Origin: Halobaculum halobium
GTDB taxonomy: Archaea > Halobacteriota > Halobacteria > Halobacteriales > Haloferacaceae
DNA length: 64,000 nucleotides
Reading direction: 5' to 3'
NCBI RefSeq assembly: GCF_030127145.1
Contig: NZ_CP126158.1
Location: 2,294,001 to 2,358,000 of the forward strand
Shown here: positions 17,628-27,309 of the stretch, one piece after another
How positions within the stretch are numbered: the stretch's first letter is position 1
Layout: the number at the start of each line of letters is the position of its first letter
Position numbers and translations under genes: made by a program
Notes under the pieces: generated by a model
The model's input: only the letters and a program-made list of their open reading frames with translations
What the model was told of the DNA's origin: nothing
Database searches by the model: none

Positions 17628-18254
17628 TCACGTCCCGTCGGGGTACCGAACGGCGGTGCGGGCGCCGTCGGCCTCGCGCCACTCCTCGCGGCTCACCGAG
17701 AACCGGTGGTGATCTGCGGGCTCGTCGTAGCGGCCGGCGTGGTTGCGGAGGAGCCCCTCGTATCGGCCGCCGTGGCGGTCGATGTATCGCTCGACGGCTC
17801 GGCGAGAACGGTCGTTGTCGCCGTGGATCGGCACCGCTGCGACGCCGACGTCCAGCCGATCGAAGGCCACCTCCAGGAGTGCGTCGGCGCGCTCGCCGGA
17901 GTAGCGCCGCCCCCAGAACGGCTGGCGTAGCCAGACCGCGAGCAACGCGAGGTCCTTCTCCCACTGACAAAGTAGTCCGGCGGTCCCCGCGAACTCGCCG
18001 GCGTCGGGCTCGCCGGTCCGGGGCCGGACGACCCACTCGGCGCGCTCGCGCTCCTCCCACTGTCGCTCGAACGCCGCGAGGCGGTCCGCCGCGTCGGCGA
18101 GCGTGTCGAGCGGCTCCCACGGGAGGTACGCCGTCTCGGCGTCGATCGTCGGACTCCGATCGGATGCGACTTCGTACAGGGTCCGCGGCGAGACGCGCTC
18201 GCGCGAGCACCGTTCGAGACGCAGGCGGTCGGTCTCGATGACCTCCGGGAACAC
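17628..18254 (-). CDS. GNAT family N-acetyltransferase (RimJ/RimL type)
   Basis: A 208-residue protein beginning MFPEVIETDRLRLERCSRE, the usual first strand of RimJ/RimL-type GNAT enzymes that acetylate protein N-termini, ribosomal proteins or small amines with acetyl-CoA. The acetyl-CoA-binding segment is WLRQPFWGRRYSGERADALLEVAFDRLDV, and the later element IHGDNDRSRRAVERYIDRHGGR carries the conserved N-x-x-S-x-R. The start is GTG at 18254; no ATG alternative exists upstream. Monocistronic. Substrate unknown. Confidence 0.83.
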   Translation of the reverse strand: MFPEVIETDRLRLERCSRERVSPRTLYEVASDRSPTIDAETAYLPWEPLDTLADAADRLAAFERQWEERERAEWVVRPRTGEPDAGEFAGTAGLLCQWEKDLALLAVWLRQPFWGRRYSGERADALLEVAFDRLDVGVAAVPIHGDNDRSRRAVERYIDRHGGRYEGLLRNHAGRYDEPADHHRFSVSREEWREADGARTAVRYPDGT

Positions 18255-18423
18255 GTGCCCGGCCTTTCCTGCCGTGGGTAAAGCCGTTCCCCCGGTTCGA
18301 CATTCCGTCAGGACGCACTGTCGACGCCGGGTCGGGACCGCGGTCAGTCAACGCGTCTGACGGGCCGCGTCGATCCGCCCGAGCGACCGAACACCTATGC
18401 GGCGGGCGGACGGAGCGCTCGCC

Positions 18424-19146
18424 ATGGCTGTCGACGCGGTGTTGTTCGATCTGGACGACACCCTCTACCCGTACGACCCGTGTAACGAGGCGGGCAAGCG
18501 CGCCGCCTACGAGACGTACCGCGACCGCGGCGGCGACCTCGACGCCGAGGCGTTCGAGGCGCGACGCGGCCGCGCCCGCCGCGGGACGAAACGCGAGGTC
18601 GGCGAGACCGCGAGCAGCCACAACCGCCACATCTACTACGCGCGGCTGGCCGCCGACCTGCCGGGGGCGTTCGACGCCGACCTCGCGCGCGCCCTCGGCG
18701 ACGCCTACTGGGACGCTTACCTCGACGAGATGGCAGCGTTCGACGGCGCCCTCGACACGCTCGCCGCGCTCCGGGACGCCGGCGTCGACGTGGCGATCGT
18801 GACGAACCTCACGACGCGCGTCCAACTCCGCAAGCTCGCCCGCCTCGGCGCAGACGAGCACCTCGACGCGCTCGTCACCAGCGAGGAGGTCGGCCGCGAG
18901 AAGCCGGCCGCGCCTGTGTTTACCGCGGCGCTGGCGCGGCTCGACCGCGCGCCCTCCGAGGCGCTCGTCGTCGGTAATTCCCCCGTCAACGACATCGAGG
19001 GCGGCAACGCGCTCGACATGGAGACGGCGCTGTTCAACGGGCCCGAGCGGCACGAGGGCGCCGGGTCTCCGGACGACCCGAACGACCTCCGGACGCCCGA
19101 CCATCGACTCGACTCGCTGGCGGCGGTGACGGAGGTGGCGCTGTGA
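18424..19146 (+). CDS. HAD-superfamily hydrolase, coupled to an aldolase gene
   Basis: A 240-residue HAD phosphatase. Motif I is [13 protein letters not shown] at about residues 7-19, motif II the Thr of [10 protein letters not shown], motif III the Lys of [10 protein letters not shown] and motif [20 protein letters not shown]. The cap is helical (pyrimidine-5-nucleotidase/haloacid-dehalogenase-like). Start ATG at 18424 (MAVDAVLF). Its TGA overlaps the GTG of the class II aldolase (GTGA), so the two products are made together and may perform consecutive steps on a sugar phosphate (inference). Confidence 0.84.
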   Translation: MAVDAVLFDLDDTLYPYDPCNEAGKRAAYETYRDRGGDLDAEAFEARRGRARRGTKREVGETASSHNRHIYYARLAADLPGAFDADLARALGDAYWDAYLDEMAAFDGALDTLAALRDAGVDVAIVTNLTTRVQLRKLARLGADEHLDALVTSEEVGREKPAAPVFTAALARLDRAPSEALVVGNSPVNDIEGGNALDMETALFNGPERHEGAGSPDDPNDLRTPDHRLDSLAAVTEVAL

Positions 19147-19820
19147 GCGACGACACCGACCCCACAGTGCTACGCGAGGCGCGCGATGCCGTGGTCGAGT
19201 ATGCCCCGGAACTCGCGCGGCTCACGCCCGGACGGACCGGGAACCTCAGCGTCCGCGACGGCGGCCGCTTCGCCGTCACGCCCACCGGCGTCGCATACGA
19301 CGCGTTCGATACCGAGGACGTCCCCGTGGTCAACCTCGACGGGGAGCGCGTCGCCGGTCGAATGAAGCCCTCCAGCGAGGTGCCGATGCACCGGCACATC
19401 TACCGGGGATTCGGCGCCGGCGACGCCGTCGAGGGCGACGGTCCCGGCGCAATCGTCCACACCCACTCGCCGTGGGCGACGACGATGGCGGTGCTTCACC
19501 GGGAGCTCCCGCCGATCCACTACATGATCGTCGCGGTCGGGAAGCGGGTCCCTGTCGCCGAGTACGCCCCCTACGGCACCGAGGAACTCGCCGCGAACGT
19601 CGTCGCCGCCATGGAGGAGGCGAACGCGACGGCGTCGTTCATCGAGAACCACGGGCTCGTCGTCACCGCCGACGACATCGAGACCGCCCTGGAGCACACC
19701 ACCCACGTCGAGGACCTCTCGCGGCTGTACCTCCAGTCGTCCGCCGTCGGCGATCCGACGGAGCTCCCCGAGGCCGAACTCGACACCGCGATCGAACAGT
19801 TCGAGGGGTACGGTCAGTAG
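19143..19820 (+). CDS. Class II (zinc) aldolase, fuculose-1-phosphate-aldolase-like
   Basis: A 225-residue class II aldolase/adducin-domain protein. The phosphate-binding loop is [20 protein letters not shown] at about residues 30-49, the acidic catalytic Glu lies in [15 protein letters not shown], zinc ligands are the His pair of [14 protein letters not shown] and a later His in [12 protein letters not shown]. Such enzymes cleave L-fuculose-1-P, ribulose-5-P or 5-deoxyribulose-1-P to DHAP (or glycolaldehyde phosphate) and an aldehyde. GTG start at 19143 by 4-bp overlap with the HAD gene. The HAD-aldolase pairing recalls DHAP-shunt salvage of 5-deoxy sugars, but the substrate is not determined. 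Confidence 0.83.
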   Translation: MSDDTDPTVLREARDAVVEYAPELARLTPGRTGNLSVRDGGRFAVTPTGVAYDAFDTEDVPVVNLDGERVAGRMKPSSEVPMHRHIYRGFGAGDAVEGDGPGAIVHTHSPWATTMAVLHRELPPIHYMIVAVGKRVPVAEYAPYGTEELAANVVAAMEEANATASFIENHGLVVTADDIETALEHTTHVEDLSRLYLQSSAVGDPTELPEAELDTAIEQFEGYGQ

Positions 19821-19915
19821 CGCGCGTCCGGCCGGTGGGCTCGGTCGCGTCACCGGCTTTGCCCACCATCGGAACCGTCGAAACGACAAAGTAATATCAC
19901 TATAGGAGTAGCATC

Positions 19916-20251
19916 ATGTCCGAGGCCCCTCGCGTGTCGCCTGAGACGTACGATACGTGGTTAGCGCTCCTTGCCGATGAACGCCGCCGGCGACTCCTCC
20001 TCGAACTGGCAGGCAGCTCCCCGTCGGAGGGAGGCCTGTCGGTCCCTGAAGACATCGTCAACCCGAACGAGGACCCGGTCACGCTGTCGGTTCAGCTCAG
20101 GCACGTTCACCTCCCGAAGCTCGCCGACTCGAACCTCATCGACTGGAACCGCGACGCCGACGTCGTCTCGCCGGGCCTCGCGTTCGACCGGATCCGGCCG
20201 CTCATCAGGGCGATTCGGTCCCTCGACGGCGCCGGCGTCGTCAGGAACTGA
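19916..20251 (+). CDS. Small winged-helix protein (DUF7344-like)
   Basis: A 111-residue haloarchaeal protein with an ArsR-like wHTH: TWLALLADERRRRLLLELAG (helices 1-2), VTLSVQLRHVHLPKLADSNL (recognition region) and LIDWNRDADVVSPG (wing). This layout is that of the DUF7344 family of putative transcription regulators common in haloarchaea. The ATG at 19916 has a purine-rich TAGGAGTAG about 8 bp upstream and an AT-rich AATATCACTATA box before that, supporting the start. It lies 95 bp after the aldolase gene but has its own promoter-like sequence. Target unknown. Confidence 0.75.
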   Translation: MSEAPRVSPETYDTWLALLADERRRRLLLELAGSSPSEGGLSVPEDIVNPNEDPVTLSVQLRHVHLPKLADSNLIDWNRDADVVSPGLAFDRIRPLIRAIRSLDGAGVVRN

Positions 20252-20382
20252 GCACGCCTCCCGGCTGGGCTGGAGCGCAGAATCGCACCTGCGGAACGGC
20301 AGGCGGCGTCGCTGGCGAGAACGGAAAGGCGAACGCGAAGAACTGCGGCAGAAGGACCGCGAGTCTGCCGTCGCTGGCGCGG

Positions 20383-21021
20383 TCAGCGGGCGGCGGCGGC
20401 GACGCGCTCGGTCTCTTCTTTCTGGGAGATGGAGTACGTCTGGACGTCGTAACGGGCGGCGCCGATGAGCTGGTCCGCGAGCGCGTCGGCGGCGCTGGTC
20501 GTCGTCTTGTAGCTGGCGCCCTGAACCCCCTGGGCGATGAACTTCAGCGACTGGTCGACGCGGCGCTGGGGCGCGACGTCGACGGCCTTCGGGACGGAGA
20601 TGCCGCCGTACTTCAGGCGGACGGTCTCCTCGCGGGGGGCGGCGTTCTCGACGGCCTCGACGAGCACCTGCACCGGGTTGTCCTCGGTGCGGGCGTGGAC
20701 GGTGTCGAAGGCGTCGCGGACGATACGCTGGGCCTGCTGCTTCTTCCCGGTGTTCTCGTCGGTCTGCATCAGGCGGTTGACGAGCCGCTCGACGAGCGAG
20801 ATCTCCGACTTCTGGAACTGCTTGGACGCGTGGCGACCCATCGTGTGGGCGATGGGAGTCACGTTCATGTACTTCCGCGTGGACGGGTCGGAGTACTCGA
20901 TCTCCGAGACGTCCCACTCGCCGAACAGCAGGGCGTTCTCGACGGCCTGCTCGGAGTCGGCGGGCGCGTCCGGGTCCGGTGCCTCGGCGTCGACGTCGGC
21001 GTCTTGCTCTGACTCGCTCAT
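20383..21021 (-). CDS. rps7: 30S ribosomal protein S7
   Basis: A 212-residue archaeal uS7 with an acidic 30-residue N-terminal extension, then LFGEWDVSEIEYSDPS, RKYMNVTPIAHTMGRHASKQF, KSEISLVERLVNRLMQTDENTGKK and the C-terminal KEETERVAAAAR. It nucleates the 30S head on 16S rRNA. The start overlaps the rps12 stop by one base (TAATG), so both are translated from one message. Unlike in most archaea, fusA does not follow. Confidence 0.97.
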   Translation of the reverse strand: MSESEQDADVDAEAPDPDAPADSEQAVENALLFGEWDVSEIEYSDPSTRKYMNVTPIAHTMGRHASKQFQKSEISLVERLVNRLMQTDENTGKKQQAQRIVRDAFDTVHARTEDNPVQVLVEAVENAAPREETVRLKYGGISVPKAVDVAPQRRVDQSLKFIAQGVQGASYKTTTSAADALADQLIGAARYDVQTYSISQKEETERVAAAAR

Positions 21022-21449
21022 TATCGGACGGGCTTCTCCGCGTTGCCGCGGACCAGTTCGATCATCGACACGCCGTTCACCTTCTCGACCTTGTAGTTGA
21101 CGCCGGAGAGGTCACCCATGGCGCGACCCTTCGCGCCACCGATACCCGCGATGGTGACCTCGTCGTGCTCGTCGATGAACGAGATGGCGCCGTCGCCGGG
21201 ACAGAACGCCGTGACCTGCTTCCCGTTCTTGATGAGCTGGACCCGGACGCACTTCCGGATCGCCGAGTTGGGCTGCTTCGCCTCGATACCGACCTTCTCC
21301 AGGACGATCCCGCGACCCTGCGGGGCGCCCTCGAGGGGATCGGACTTCTCCGACAGACCGCGCTCGCGTCGCGCGTACTCCGAGTCGGACCACCGTCGCT
21401 TCTGGCGGTCCTTCTTGAGCTTCCGCGCGGCGTATTTGCCGTTAGCCAT
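21021..21449 (-). CDS. rps12: 30S ribosomal protein S12
   Basis: A 142-residue uS12, the decoding-centre protein. Marks are the basic N-terminus [52 protein letters not shown]-like sequence, and [21 protein letters not shown]. Length and motifs match archaeal S12. In the archaeal str cluster it normally follows nusA directly; here the mscS gene (21687-22589) is inserted between them on the same strand. Confidence 0.97.
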   Translation of the reverse strand: MANGKYAARKLKKDRQKRRWSDSEYARRERGLSEKSDPLEGAPQGRGIVLEKVGIEAKQPNSAIRKCVRVQLIKNGKQVTAFCPGDGAISFIDEHDEVTIAGIGGAKGRAMGDLSGVNYKVEKVNGVSMIELVRGNAEKPVR

Positions 21450-21686
21450 CGTACACCTCCGTTTTCAGCGGAGCTACCTAAGGGTTCCCTTTCGATCGCA
21501 CCGAGACGGACGGAGAGGCGATTAGCGGTACCTCTCGTGGAAGCTGAGACCGTTAGGCGGATCCTCTCGCGGGCGCAGCGCCGGTTTCGACGCGGATCGG
21601 TCGCTCTCCGGGCGTCGCTGTCCGTGCGCTGCGTCGCCGGACGGCTCGATGCGCAGCCGCCGACTGTGCCGCTGCACCGGGACCGC

Positions 21687-22589
21687 TCACTCCGGAGGCC
21701 CCGGTCGATCCGCGTCCGCTCCGACCGTCACGTCGAGGCGTCCCGACAACGCCCGGCCGCTTGCGGGGCCGAGCGTGATACCGGCCTCCTCGAAGGCGTC
21801 GATCACCCGGGCGCGAAACCGCGATCGGATCCCGATGAGGTCGCCGTCCGCCGGCTCGCGAACGAGGAACTCCGCACGTAGCGCGACGGTTCCCTCCCCC
21901 AGATCGGCCACGCGCGCCGCCGGCGACGGGTCGGGGAGGGTTCGCGGTTCGGCCGCGGCGGCCTTGACGATCAGATCGCGTGCCCGGGCGATGTCGTCGT
22001 CGTACGCGAGATGGACCGTCTCTGTGATTCTGAACCGATCGCGGCCGTAGGGTCTCGTGATCGTGTTGCTCGTCAGCTCGGTGTTCGGGACCGTGAGCGT
22101 CTCGTAGTCGACCGTCCGGATCCGGGTCACCCGGAAGTCGACGGCTTCGACGACGCCCTCGCCGCCGGGCCACTGGATCCAATCGCCCACGTTGAAGTCA
22201 GGGTCGGCGACGAGAAACAGTCCGCTGACGAGCGATCCAAGCACGTCGCGGCCGGCGGTCCCGACCGCGAACGTGAGCGCCGCGATGAGCAGCGCGGACT
22301 CGGTGAACACCGACCCGTACCCCGCGGCGAGGATACCGAGTACCGTCGCCACGCCGGCGAGCAGCACCGCCAAGTACGTCTCTGTCGCCGACTGGATCGT
22401 CGGGTTGTTGCGGTTGCGCGACCGGACCGCCCGGACCGCGATCGGAAGCGCTGTCGCTCGTCCGACGAGGTACACCGACAGCGTCACGACCGCGAACACG
22501 ACCACGTCCGTGAGCGCGTCGCTGGACGCGACCAGTCCGTCGGGGACGGAGACCGCGGCGATCACGACCGAGACGAGCGTTCGAGACAT
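21687..22589 (-). CDS. mscS: Small-conductance mechanosensitive channel family protein (MscS)
   Basis: A 300-residue membrane protein with three or four hydrophobic helices in the first 140 residues. The pore-lining TM3 (LLIAALTFAVGTAGRDVLGSLVSGLFL) leads into the MscS beta domain (FNVGDWIQWPGGEGVVEAVDFRVTRIRTVDYETLTVPNTELTSNTI, read in parts), and then an alpha/beta C-terminal cage. Such channels release solutes on hypo-osmotic shock. It lies between nusA and rps12 in the same direction, interrupting the conserved order, with a palindromic promoter region at 22623-22642. Confidence 0.9.
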   Translation of the reverse strand: MSRTLVSVVIAAVSVPDGLVASSDALTDVVVFAVVTLSVYLVGRATALPIAVRAVRSRNRNNPTIQSATETYLAVLLAGVATVLGILAAGYGSVFTESALLIAALTFAVGTAGRDVLGSLVSGLFLVADPDFNVGDWIQWPGGEGVVEAVDFRVTRIRTVDYETLTVPNTELTSNTITRPYGRDRFRITETVHLAYDDDIARARDLIVKAAAAEPRTLPDPSPAARVADLGEGTVALRAEFLVREPADGDLIGIRSRFRARVIDAFEEAGITLGPASGRALSGRLDVTVGADADRPGPPE

Positions 22590-22622
22590 GTGCCGCTACA
22601 CGGGCGGATTCGACAAGAGCGT

Positions 22623-22642
22623 GCGGTATATTCGGATACCGC
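22623..22642. promoter_or_regulatory. Palindromic site over the mscS promoter
   Basis: GCGGTAT (22623-22629) and ATACCGC (22636-22642) form a perfect 7-bp inverted repeat with a 6-nt spacer. The AT-rich centre (GAATATACC on the minus strand) is about 40 bp upstream of the mscS ATG, where a TATA box is expected. It also lies about 50 bp after the nusA stop, so a terminator role for the RNAP operon is the alternative reading. Confidence 0.5.
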
Positions 22643-22690
22643 GGTGAGTGACCACAGGGCGGGGTGAGCGCCCTCCGGTCGCGGACGGAC

Positions 22691-23116
22691 TCAGGCCAAC
22701 TGCACGTCGTCGATGTTGAAGTGGCGCTTCGCGAGGGTGCGCGCCACCCGGATGTTGCGCCCGTCTCCGCCGATGGCGACCCCGCGGTCGGCCTCGACGA
22801 CTTCGACGTACGCGACGACGTCGTTCTGTCGACTCACCGTCACGCCGCGCACCGCCGCCGGCGCGAGCGCGTTCGCGACGAACGCCTCCGGCGTGTCGGC
22901 GTCCTCGACCAGTTCGACCGAGGCGTCGAATCGATCCTCAACGCGCTCGACCGTCTTCCCGCCGGGGCCGACCGCCTCGGCCATCTCGCCCGCGGGGATG
23001 AGGAAGACGAGCCGATCACCGTCCTCGAACACGAGGCAGTCCACCGGCGCGACGCCGACGAGTTCGTCGAACGTGCCGATGTACCGGCGCGCCTCGTCCG
23101 TGATCTCGACGCGCAC
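22691..23116 (-). CDS. nusA: Archaeal NusA-like transcription factor (KH domains)
   Basis: A 141-residue archaeal NusA consisting of two KH domains: VFLIPAGEMAEAVGPGGKTVERVEDRF (read as KH1 with GPGGK) and the second around AIGGDGRNIRVARTLAKRHFNI. It lacks the bacterial N-terminal and S1 domains, as usual in archaea, and binds RNA during elongation/termination. It starts 2 bp after the rpoA2 stop, so it is the promoter-distal gene of the RNA polymerase operon. Confidence 0.93.
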   Translation of the reverse strand: MRVEITDEARRYIGTFDELVGVAPVDCLVFEDGDRLVFLIPAGEMAEAVGPGGKTVERVEDRFDASVELVEDADTPEAFVANALAPAAVRGVTVSRQNDVVAYVEVVEADRGVAIGGDGRNIRVARTLAKRHFNIDDVQLA

Positions 23117-23118
23117 CG

Positions 23119-24363
23119 TCAGTCGTCGGCCGACTTCGGCTCGGGCGCCGACCCCATCCGGAGGTCGACGTCGCCGGTGCCGATCGCCACCGGCTTCCCG
23201 ACGATGACGTTCTCGATGACGCCGTTGAGGTCGTCGGCCTCGCCGTGGATCGCGGCGTCGAGCAGGTGGTTCACCGTCACCTCGAACGCCGCGCGCGCGA
23301 GCACGGAGTCCTTCGACCCGGAGATACCGTGGCGGCCGATCGACTCGACGGTGCCGCGGTTCGTCATGATGTCCGAGACGAGCATCAGGTGGCGGATGTT
23401 CACGTCGTCGAGCCCCTGCTCTTCGAGCGTCTCCATCGTCTCGTTGATGATGGTTTCGCGGGCGGCCTCGACGCCGAGCGTTCGGTAGATCTCGTGGATG
23501 TTGTTACACGTCGTGCGCGAGGCGTCGACGCCCTCGATCTCCAGGGCGTCGGCGAACGCCGACCCCTCGGTGTAGAGCACGTACTCGTCCTCGCCGTCGT
23601 CCATCTCCTCCTTGCGGATGACGACGCGGGAGACCTCCTCGATCCCCTTGAAGACGATGTCCCGCAGTTCCTCGACGAGCTGGAGCAGATCGCGGTAGCT
23701 CGGCTCGTCGGGGCCGAACTCGATCGTCGTCCCCGAGTGGCGCGCGGTGACACCGAGGGAGTCCTCGATGATGTCAGCGACGATGCCGGCGACCTCGGTC
23801 GAGTCCTCGTGGGTGGGCCACCGTTCGAGTAACGTCTCCTCGTTGAGGTCGATGCGCACGACCATGTCCGCGACGTTCGTCGACACGTCGCCCAGCGCGA
23901 GGATCTTCGTCGCCTCCAGCTGCCAGACGACCTCGTGCGCCTTCTCGCGGTCGGTCGCGTGCTCGTCGTCGAGGTGGACGACCATGATCGGCGTGTCCGG
24001 CGTCTTCCGGGCGTCCACCAGCTCGATGAGCCGGGGGAGGCCCTGGGTCACGTCCATCTCCGCGACGCCCGCGTAGTGGAACGTGTTCATCGTCATCTGC
24101 GTCCCGGGCTCGCCGATACTCTGCGCGGAGACGGTCCCCACGGGGTCGAGCGGGTCGACGCGCGTGTCGAGGTACCGCGACTCGGCGGCCTGCGCGATCT
24201 CGTTGGCCTGCTCGGCCGTCACGCCGCCGCGCCCGTCGATGTTCTCGTAGATGTCGTCTTTCAGTCGCCGCGGCAACTCGGTGTCCTCAACGACCAGCGC
24301 GATGTCCTCGGTGACCTCTTCGTGGGCGTCGATGAAGCGGTCGACCGATCCGCCGTCAGTCAT
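23119..24363 (-). CDS. rpoA2: DNA-directed RNA polymerase subunit A''
   Basis: A 414-residue subunit corresponding to the C-terminal third of bacterial beta-prime (Rpb1). It contains the trigger-loop region [25 protein letters not shown], then [21 protein letters not shown] and the C-terminal clamp/jaw elements [20 protein letters not shown]. No intein. It overlaps the rpoA1 stop by 8 bp, ensuring coupled synthesis of the split largest subunit. Confidence 0.97.
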   Translation of the reverse strand: MTDGGSVDRFIDAHEEVTEDIALVVEDTELPRRLKDDIYENIDGRGGVTAEQANEIAQAAESRYLDTRVDPLDPVGTVSAQSIGEPGTQMTMNTFHYAGVAEMDVTQGLPRLIELVDARKTPDTPIMVVHLDDEHATDREKAHEVVWQLEATKILALGDVSTNVADMVVRIDLNEETLLERWPTHEDSTEVAGIVADIIEDSLGVTARHSGTTIEFGPDEPSYRDLLQLVEELRDIVFKGIEEVSRVVIRKEEMDDGEDEYVLYTEGSAFADALEIEGVDASRTTCNNIHEIYRTLGVEAARETIINETMETLEEQGLDDVNIRHLMLVSDIMTNRGTVESIGRHGISGSKDSVLARAAFEVTVNHLLDAAIHGEADDLNGVIENVIVGKPVAIGTGDVDLRMGSAPEPKSADD

Positions 24364-27307
24364 CGCTCACCCCCACGCCGCCCGCCTTGTCAAGGCCGGG
24401 CCCGGCGTACTCCGAGAGGTTGGTCGGCGCCTCGCGACGGCCGAGGAAGCGCTCTTTCTCCTCTTCGGAGCCGAACTCGGCGTCGACGATGCGGTCGGTG
24501 ATCTGCGGGATGTCGATGGGGCTGTCCTCGTTGGAAGACACCTTCACGGGCGAGGTGCCGTCCTCGCCGAACTCGAACTGGACGATGGTGCCGGAGGTGT
24601 CCCGCACCGTGCCGTCGTACTGCGTCTCCAGTTCCGACAGCGCGTTGATCAGGCGACGCTGCAGGTACCCGGACTTCGAGGTCCGGACCGCAGTGTCGAC
24701 CAGTCCCTCGCGGCCGCCCATCGCGTGGAAGAAGAACTCCTCGGGCGTCAGCCCCGAGCGGTAGGAGTTCTCCACGAACCCGTGTGCCTCCGCCGAGAGG
24801 TCGTCGGGCTCGTAGTGGGCGAGCGTGCGGTCCTCGTAGCCGCGGTTGATTCGCTCGCCGCGAACCGCCTGCTGGCCGACGCAGCCGGTCATCTGGGTCA
24901 GGTTCAGCATCGACCCACGCGCGCCGGAGCGCGCCATGATGACGGCGGGGTTGTCGTCGGCGAAGTGGTCCTCGGCGATCTCACCGGCGGAGTCGCGAGC
25001 CTTGCCGAGCGTCTGCATGATCTTCATCTCCAGCGTCTCGTCGATCGTCCGCCCGGGCAGGCTCTCCAGGTCGCCGCGCTCGTACGTCTCGATGAGCTCC
25101 TGGACCCGCTCGTACGCCGAGTCGATCGCCTCGTCGACCTGCTCGGTCGCCTGCGGCGGGATCGACTCGTCGTCGATGCCGAGCGAGAATCCGAAGTGCA
25201 TGATGGCGCGCATCGCCAGCGACGCCACCTCGTTGATGAACACGCGGGCACGCGTCTCGGAGTACACCTTCGTGAGCGTGTCGACGACCTCACCGCCGAA
25301 CGCGCCGACGGCGTCCTCGTCGATCGTTCCCTCGATGAGCTGGCCGTTCTCGATGACGACATCGTCGCCTGTCGAGGAGGTGAACTCCAGGTTCAGGTCG
25401 TCGGGGAGCAGCTCCGAGAAGACGGTCTGTCCGGTCCATATCTCCTGACCGGCGTCGTTCGTGCCGTCGGGGTCGGGCAGCTCGTCGACCGAGGTCGCGC
25501 GCAGGAGGTCCAGCGCCTGCGTCTCCGTGAACTCGGGGTTCTCGTGGGTCAGCAGGTACGTCCCAGAGATGTGGTCCTGGATGGCCCCGATGATGTTCTC
25601 GCCGAAGCGCGGCGAGAGTATCTGCTCTTGCACGCGCATGAGGACCCGCGCCTCCGCGCGGGCCTCCTCGTTCTGGAGCGCGTGCATGTTCATCTCGTCG
25701 CCGTCGAAGTCGGCGTTGTACGGCGGACAGACGACGGTGTTGAGCCGGAACGTCTTGTACGGCATGACCACGACCTCGTGGGCCATGATCGACATCCGGT
25801 GCAGCGAGGGCTGTCGGTTGAAGATCACGACGTCGCCGTCGACGAGGTGACGGTTCACCTCCCAGCCGGGCTCGACCTTCTCGGCGAGCTCCTCGCAGTT
25901 CTTCTCGGTCACCTTCAGCCGGCGGCCGTCGGGCCGCTTGACGTAGTTGGCGCCGGGGTGCGCCTCGGGGCCGTTGCGGACGTACTGCCGGGCGCGGTCG
26001 ATGTTGCGCTCGGCGACGTTCATGACCTGCGTCATCTCCTCGGCGACCCGTTCGGGGACGCCGACCTCGTTCAGCGAGAGGGTGGGATCGGGACTGATGA
26101 CGGTCCGCGCGGAGAAGTTCACGCGCTTCCCGGACAGGGAGCCGCGGAAGCGACCCTCCTTGCCCTTGAGGCGCTGAGAGAGCGTCTTCAGCGGGCGGCC
26201 CGAGCGGTGTCGCGCGGGCGGCGTTCCGGAGATTTCGTTGTCCACGAACGTGGTGACGTGGTACTGGAGCAGCTCCCACAGGTCCTCGATGATGAGCTGC
26301 GGGGCGCCCGCCTCGCGGTTCTCCATGAACCGCTGGTTGATCCGGATGATGTCGACCAGCTTGTGGGTCAAGTCGTCCTCCGAGCGCTGCCCGTTGTCCA
26401 GCGTGATCGAGGGGCGGGTCGTGACCGGCGGGACCGGCAGCACGGTCAGGATCATCCACTCCGGCCGGGATTTCTGGGGGTGGATGCCGAGGGGTTCGAG
26501 GTCCTCGTCCGGGATGTCCTCGAACCAGTCGCGGATGTCGCTCGGCATCAGCTTATTCATGTCCTCGATCGTGAGATCGATTCCGAGGGCCTTCTCCAGC
26601 GCCTTGCGGTCCTCCTTTCGCGGGCGGAACTCGCCCGAGAGGATCTCGTTGATCCGGTCGAGCGCGATGCCCGTCTCGTCGGCGAGATCCATCGGAGACA
26701 TGGCCTCGGCCTCGTCGGCCTCCTCCTCCTCGTCTTCGGGCTCGTCCGGCTGCATCGCGCGCGTGATGAGCTCGGAGTAGTCGCCCGAGAGGACGTCTTG
26801 GACCTCGTAGTAGGTGGTCGGCTTCTCGTGTTTGATGTCCGCCTGCGGCTCGCCGCAGTGCGGGCAGTTGTTGGCCTTGCGGGCCTGCCGAACCGCCGAC
26901 TTCAGCACGTCGGTGGGGTCGCCGCCGAGGTCCTTCGTGCGGACCAACTTCTCCTTGTACTCCTCTTTCTCCTCGGCGGTGAGCGCGAGCCGGCCGCAGT
27001 TGCGGCACGTCGAGCGCAGCAGCCGACGGATGAGCTTCGTGAAGCCGACGTGGATGACGGGTGCGGCCAGTTCGATGTGGCCGAAGTGGCCGTTACACGA
27101 CCCGGAGTGCTTGCCGCAGGTGCGGCACTCCAGTCCGGGGTCGATGACGCCGAGCCGCGGGTCCATCAGCCCCATGTCGATGGGGTAGCCGTCGTCGTCG
27201 TAGGTGTCCGCGGTGATGACCTTCGTCGCGGACATGTCCCGATACGTCTCCGGGTCCATCAGCCCGAAGTTGATGCCGCCGATCTCTTTGGGTGTCTGGC
27301 CTGCCAT
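24356..27307 (-). CDS. rpoA1: DNA-directed RNA polymerase subunit A'
   Basis: A 983-residue N-terminal part of the largest RNAP subunit. The clamp zinc sites are visible near the N-terminus ([17 protein letters not shown], then CRNCG and CPHCG), and the catalytic Mg-binding loop is [12 protein letters not shown] at about residue 529. A haloarchaeal acidic insertion ([17 protein letters not shown]) is near residue 190. No intein. It begins 2 bp after rpoB1 ends and overlaps rpoA2 by 8 bp. Confidence 0.98.
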   Translation of the reverse strand: MAGQTPKEIGGINFGLMDPETYRDMSATKVITADTYDDDGYPIDMGLMDPRLGVIDPGLECRTCGKHSGSCNGHFGHIELAAPVIHVGFTKLIRRLLRSTCRNCGRLALTAEEKEEYKEKLVRTKDLGGDPTDVLKSAVRQARKANNCPHCGEPQADIKHEKPTTYYEVQDVLSGDYSELITRAMQPDEPEDEEEEADEAEAMSPMDLADETGIALDRINEILSGEFRPRKEDRKALEKALGIDLTIEDMNKLMPSDIRDWFEDIPDEDLEPLGIHPQKSRPEWMILTVLPVPPVTTRPSITLDNGQRSEDDLTHKLVDIIRINQRFMENREAGAPQLIIEDLWELLQYHVTTFVDNEISGTPPARHRSGRPLKTLSQRLKGKEGRFRGSLSGKRVNFSARTVISPDPTLSLNEVGVPERVAEEMTQVMNVAERNIDRARQYVRNGPEAHPGANYVKRPDGRRLKVTEKNCEELAEKVEPGWEVNRHLVDGDVVIFNRQPSLHRMSIMAHEVVVMPYKTFRLNTVVCPPYNADFDGDEMNMHALQNEEARAEARVLMRVQEQILSPRFGENIIGAIQDHISGTYLLTHENPEFTETQALDLLRATSVDELPDPDGTNDAGQEIWTGQTVFSELLPDDLNLEFTSSTGDDVVIENGQLIEGTIDEDAVGAFGGEVVDTLTKVYSETRARVFINEVASLAMRAIMHFGFSLGIDDESIPPQATEQVDEAIDSAYERVQELIETYERGDLESLPGRTIDETLEMKIMQTLGKARDSAGEIAEDHFADDNPAVIMARSGARGSMLNLTQMTGCVGQQAVRGERINRGYEDRTLAHYEPDDLSAEAHGFVENSYRSGLTPEEFFFHAMGGREGLVDTAVRTSKSGYLQRRLINALSELETQYDGTVRDTSGTIVQFEFGEDGTSPVKVSSNEDSPIDIPQITDRIVDAEFGSEEEKERFLGRREAPTNLSEYAGPGLDKAGGVGVSDD

Positions 27308-27309
27308 AG

